From RGIG5579 sp045602025 (GTDB taxonomy: Bacteria > Bacillota > Clostridia > Oscillospirales > SIG627): a stretch of 35,585 nt of DNA. Numbering within the stretch: position 1 is the stretch's first letter; each line of letters opens with the position of its first letter. The translations under genes and the position numbers were made by a program. The stretch covers positions 1 to 35,585 of the forward strand of contig JAZSAT010000032.1 of the NCBI GenBank assembly GCA_045602025.1, given 5' to 3'. Positions 33,732 through 35,585 of the stretch are shown one piece after another. Below the pieces are notes generated by a model. It did no database searches. It was not told the DNA's origin and saw nothing but the letters and a program-made list of their open reading frames with translations.

Positions 33732-34472
33732 ATGAGAGATTATAAAAAGGAAACCGAAGAGAGAGTTTCTTTTATCCGGCATCTTTTGGAAAAAAGCCAT
33801 GCAGCAGGCATTGTATTCGGCAATTCCGGCGGTAAGGACTGCGCTCTTGTGGGCATTTTGGCAAAAATGGCCTGTGACAATACGGTAAGCGTTATGATGC
33901 CCTGCGGCTCTTCCGTCAATTTCGGAAAGGATCTGGAGGATGCCCGCGCCCTTTGTGATACCTTTAAGATCGAAAACCGTATGGTGGACCTGACCGAGGT
34001 GAAAAAAGCACATATTTCTGCTTTGGAGGCTGCGGGAACAAACCTCAATTCCCAGGCCTTGACCAACATTGCACCTCGCCTTCGTATGACGACTCTTTAC
34101 GCCATCGGTGCGGCAGAAAACCGCCTTGTGGCCGGAACAGGCAACCGGAGCGAGCGATTTATGGGTTATTTTACCAAATGGGGCGACGGCGGCCACGATT
34201 TCAATCCCATTTCCGATCTGACGGTGGGTGAGGTGTATGAGTTTTTGCGCTACCTTGGCGCACCCGCGTCCATTATCGAAAAAGCCCCCTCCGCAGGCCT
34301 TTTTGAAGGGCAGACCGACGAAAAGGAGATGGGTGTTACCTATGCGGCTATCGACCGCTATATTTTAACCGGCGAGGCAAACGATAAGGACAAGGCGATC
34401 ATGGACCGCTACCACGCAAGAAGCCTTCACAAATTGGAGCCCGTCCCTACCTTCGAAGCCTGGAAAAAATAA
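33732..34472 (+). CDS. nadE: NH3-dependent NAD+ synthetase
   Basis: Converts deamido-NAD with ammonia and ATP to NAD+, the last step of NAD synthesis. The 246 residues correspond to the short form without a glutaminase domain. The PP-loop SGGKD (32-36) is followed by Cys where Ser is common. NIAPRLRMTTLYAIG, VAGTGNRSE, GYFTKWGDGG, DFNPISDLT and PSAGLFEGQTDEKEMG are family signatures. The start at 33732 follows AAAGGAGAT; the longer open frame upstream spans the promoter and is not used. It ends in a terminator shared with the convergent ygjV-like gene. Confidence 0.95.
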   Translation: MRDYKKETEERVSFIRHLLEKSHAAGIVFGNSGGKDCALVGILAKMACDNTVSVMMPCGSSVNFGKDLEDARALCDTFKIENRMVDLTEVKKAHISALEAAGTNLNSQALTNIAPRLRMTTLYAIGAAENRLVAGTGNRSERFMGYFTKWGDGGHDFNPISDLTVGEVYEFLRYLGAPASIIEKAPSAGLFEGQTDEKEMGVTYAAIDRYILTGEANDKDKAIMDRYHARSLHKLEPVPTFEAWKK

Positions 34473-34497
34473 AAAAAGAGCCGAAAGGCTCTTTTTT
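34472..34497. terminator. bidirectional terminator between nadE and the ygjV-like gene
   Basis: An 11-bp stem AAAAAAGAGCC/GGCTCTTTTTT with a GAAA tetraloop. The A run and T run make it work on both strands. It touches the nadE stop and lies 2 bp from the stop of the minus-strand gene. Confidence 0.92.
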
Positions 34498-34499
34498 GT

Positions 34500-35033
34500 T
34501 TAAGTATTTTCTTTTTGGGGGAGAATGTCCAGGCGGATGATGGCGATGATGACGGAGGTGATCACAAGAGAATCGGTGAGCATACCGGCAAAGCTTCCCA
34601 TGTAAATGTTGTAAAGGAGCCAGCAGGGATTGCTGATCAGGTTTAAAATGCGAATGGTGCGTGGGCTTTTGATGCCAAGGGCTACGGAGGAGATGAGCTT
34701 TGCCACCACTACGAAAATACTCACGGGGCCGTGCCAGGATAAAATCCCGATGGCAACGAACATACAGGCAAAAAGAATCTGGAAGGGCAGAGTGCTCTTT
34801 CCTTTTTTGATGCGGAAGTAATAAACACCGTTTGTCAGGCAGCTTGCAAGGTTTGTAAGCATGCCCGTATACCCGCCCAAAAAGATATAATGAATACCGG
34901 AAAGAAATTCGTTTCCGATCTTGCAAAGGACAATGTGCTTGTATTTTTTCTGCTGCATACCAATGACGATCACAACGGTACCGAGAAAGCCGATGATCTG
35001 TGCGATGATTGGAAAGATTGTAGAATTTGGCAT
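34500..35033 (-). CDS. YgjV-family inner membrane protein
   Basis: 177 residues, mostly hydrophobic, with about five or six membrane helices (IIAQIIGFLGTVVIVIGMQ; LSGIHYIFLGGYTGMLTNL; ILFACMFVAIGIL; IFVVVAKLISSVALGI; ILNLISNPCWLLYNIYMG; DSLVITSVIIAII). The arrangement, with NPCWLLYN and the GxYTGMLTN-type loop repeated as GSFAGMLTD, matches YgjV-like proteins. Two similar halves are apparent. The function is unknown in the family. GGGAG precedes the ATG. Confidence 0.8.
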   Translation of the reverse strand: MPNSTIFPIIAQIIGFLGTVVIVIGMQQKKYKHIVLCKIGNEFLSGIHYIFLGGYTGMLTNLASCLTNGVYYFRIKKGKSTLPFQILFACMFVAIGILSWHGPVSIFVVVAKLISSVALGIKSPRTIRILNLISNPCWLLYNIYMGSFAGMLTDSLVITSVIIAIIRLDILPQKENT

Positions 35034-35062
35034 AAAATGACTCCCAAAAAGAAACTTTTGTT

Positions 35063-35091
35063 ATTATAATACAGCTGATAAAAAAAGTAAA
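35063..35091 (-). promoter_or_regulatory. putative promoter of the ygjV-like gene
   Basis: On the minus strand TTTACT (35086-35091), a 17-bp spacer and a perfect TATAAT (35063-35068). It lies within the last codons of the truncated permease gene. Confidence 0.6.
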
Positions 35092-35294
35092 GCGGGAAAC
35101 CAGGAAACGATATAGGCCGCCGTTCCCCCGATATATTCCTCTAAGTAGGTTTGAAGAACATCCAGTCCGCCAAGTACCGCAACCAATGCGGCGCAAACCG
35201 GTGCAACCCAAATAATGGAATGTCCTTTATAGGCAAGAAAAATCAATAAAATCAAGCCTAAGACAATACCAATCAAAGAAATCAAGGGGGTCAT
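35064..35294 (-). pseudogene. truncated GntP-family permease, N-terminal remnant
   Basis: 76 residues from ATG 35294, which has GGAGG 8 nt before it. The sequence ISLIGIVLGLILLIFLAYKG, HSIIWVAPVCAALVA and GGLDVLQTYLEEY followed by SWFPALLF is the typical start of GntP-type gluconate/organic-acid permeases, normally about 440 residues. The frame ends at LFLSAVL with a stop, where the full protein would go on with many more membrane helices. The rest is absent: ygjV and its promoter follow at once. It is most likely a deletion remnant; translation is possible but transport activity is not expected. Confidence 0.7.
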
Positions 35295-35325
35295 AATAAA
35301 TTCCTCCAAGCAGATTGTTTTACAT

Positions 35326-35354
35326 ATTATGCCATAATAGTTATCAAAAGTAAA
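35326..35354 (-). promoter_or_regulatory. putative promoter of the permease remnant
   Basis: On the minus strand TTTACT (35349-35354), a 17-bp spacer and CATAAT (35326-35331), followed by a good ribosome binding site. Confidence 0.45.
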
Positions 35355-35403
35355 TCCGTAAATATAAATCTTCCCTGTTTACAGATACTAACAGTACATA
35401 TAT

Positions 35404-35583
35404 GAAAGCAACAGGAGCTCCGCTGCGCTACTGCATAAGTTCCACCGAACCAATCACACATCGCTTTTGCTTGTGTTCTTGGGGTGTCACTTAATAGTTC
35501 GTAGGATAGATGCTGGTGTTATAAGAACCTCACGCCGCACGCGAAAACAAGTTTTCGGCGGCTGAGAGAACCTTGTTACTCCC
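35404..35583 (-). ncRNA. candidate structured RNA (possibly raiA-like), may continue past the window edge
   Basis: On the minus strand, about 180 nt fold into a plausible closed structure. A 10-bp closing helix with three G-U pairs joins GGGAGTAACA (35583-35574) to TGTTGCTTTC (35413-35404). A strong hairpin spans 35568-35528: CTCTCAGCCGC with CGAAAAC-TT-GTTTTCG inside, closed by GCGGC and TGAGG. An unpaired stretch, ATAACACCAGCATCTATCC, follows, then a second hairpin at 35492-35437 (AAGTGACACC...GGTGGAACTT with CCAA/TTGG and ACACA/TGTGT inside). No open frame fits. The layout recalls Firmicute RNAs such as the raiA motif, but I cannot confirm the family. Its second hairpin shares its base with the dispersed repeats at 2216, 27096 and 28726. 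Confidence 0.5.
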
Positions 35584-35585
35584 TG

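Overview
The window looks like a chromosomal segment of an uncultured Clostridia-type Firmicute, probably of the gut Oscillospirales/Ruminococcaceae kind. The reasons are AddAB rather than RecBCD, sigma-A-like promoters with 17-bp spacers, strong AGGAGG-type ribosome binding sites, many short lipoprotein signal peptides, and intergenic spaces filled with palindromic repeats. This placement is inference; no rRNA or tRNA gene is present.

Layout, left to right. 1-2150: the 5' part of glgB (branching enzyme), divergent from malQ (4-alpha-glucanotransferase). 2151-2636: a repeat-filled gap ending in a shared terminator. 2637-3470: a PHP-domain phosphoesterase whose C-terminus is encoded by one of the dispersed palindromes. 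3676-8178: a 1500-residue exported protein, beta-helix-like in front and ceramidase-like at the end. 8453-15453: an operon of five ceramidase-like genes. 15601-22475: addB and addA. 22476-23082: a second repeat-filled gap. 23083-26943: metG, tatD, gapA. 27259-33586: four more ceramidase-like genes with repeats between them. 33732-34472: nadE. 34500-35033: a YgjV-type membrane protein. 35064-35294: a truncated GntP-type permease. 35404-35583: a candidate structured RNA.

The exceptional feature is a family of ten proteins or domains related to the neutral/alkaline ceramidase superfamily (Pfam Ceramidase_alk, PF04734). Nine are stand-alone proteins of 436-497 residues and the tenth is the C-terminus of the 1500-residue protein. 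All ten keep a putative zinc site: TH[ST]H, a second His in an N/S-W/F-Q-x-H motif, a Glu in [FY]E[MA], and a Tyr in YMP/YVP/YMA. The Glu-Tyr distance is 30 residues in nine members and 31 in the tenth. The segment matching the ceramidase nucleophile motif (GNLSPN/GDVSPN) is eroded: the Ser is usually Asn, Ala or Gly. The proteins also lack the C-terminal domain of true ceramidases. They are probably zinc-dependent amidases or hydrolases with a different substrate, or binding proteins.

In the five-gene operon, lipoprotein and leaderless members strictly alternate. The second cluster has three lipoproteins and one leaderless member. This suggests paired action on each side of the membrane (inference). 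The two clusters form two sequence subfamilies separated by about 12 kb of housekeeping genes.

The non-coding part is unusual too. There are 107/108-bp tandem repeats, long identical direct repeats around one paralogue, a duplicated 119-bp downstream element, a string of four small hairpins with covarying stems, and dispersed palindromes that share sequence with the candidate RNA at the right edge.
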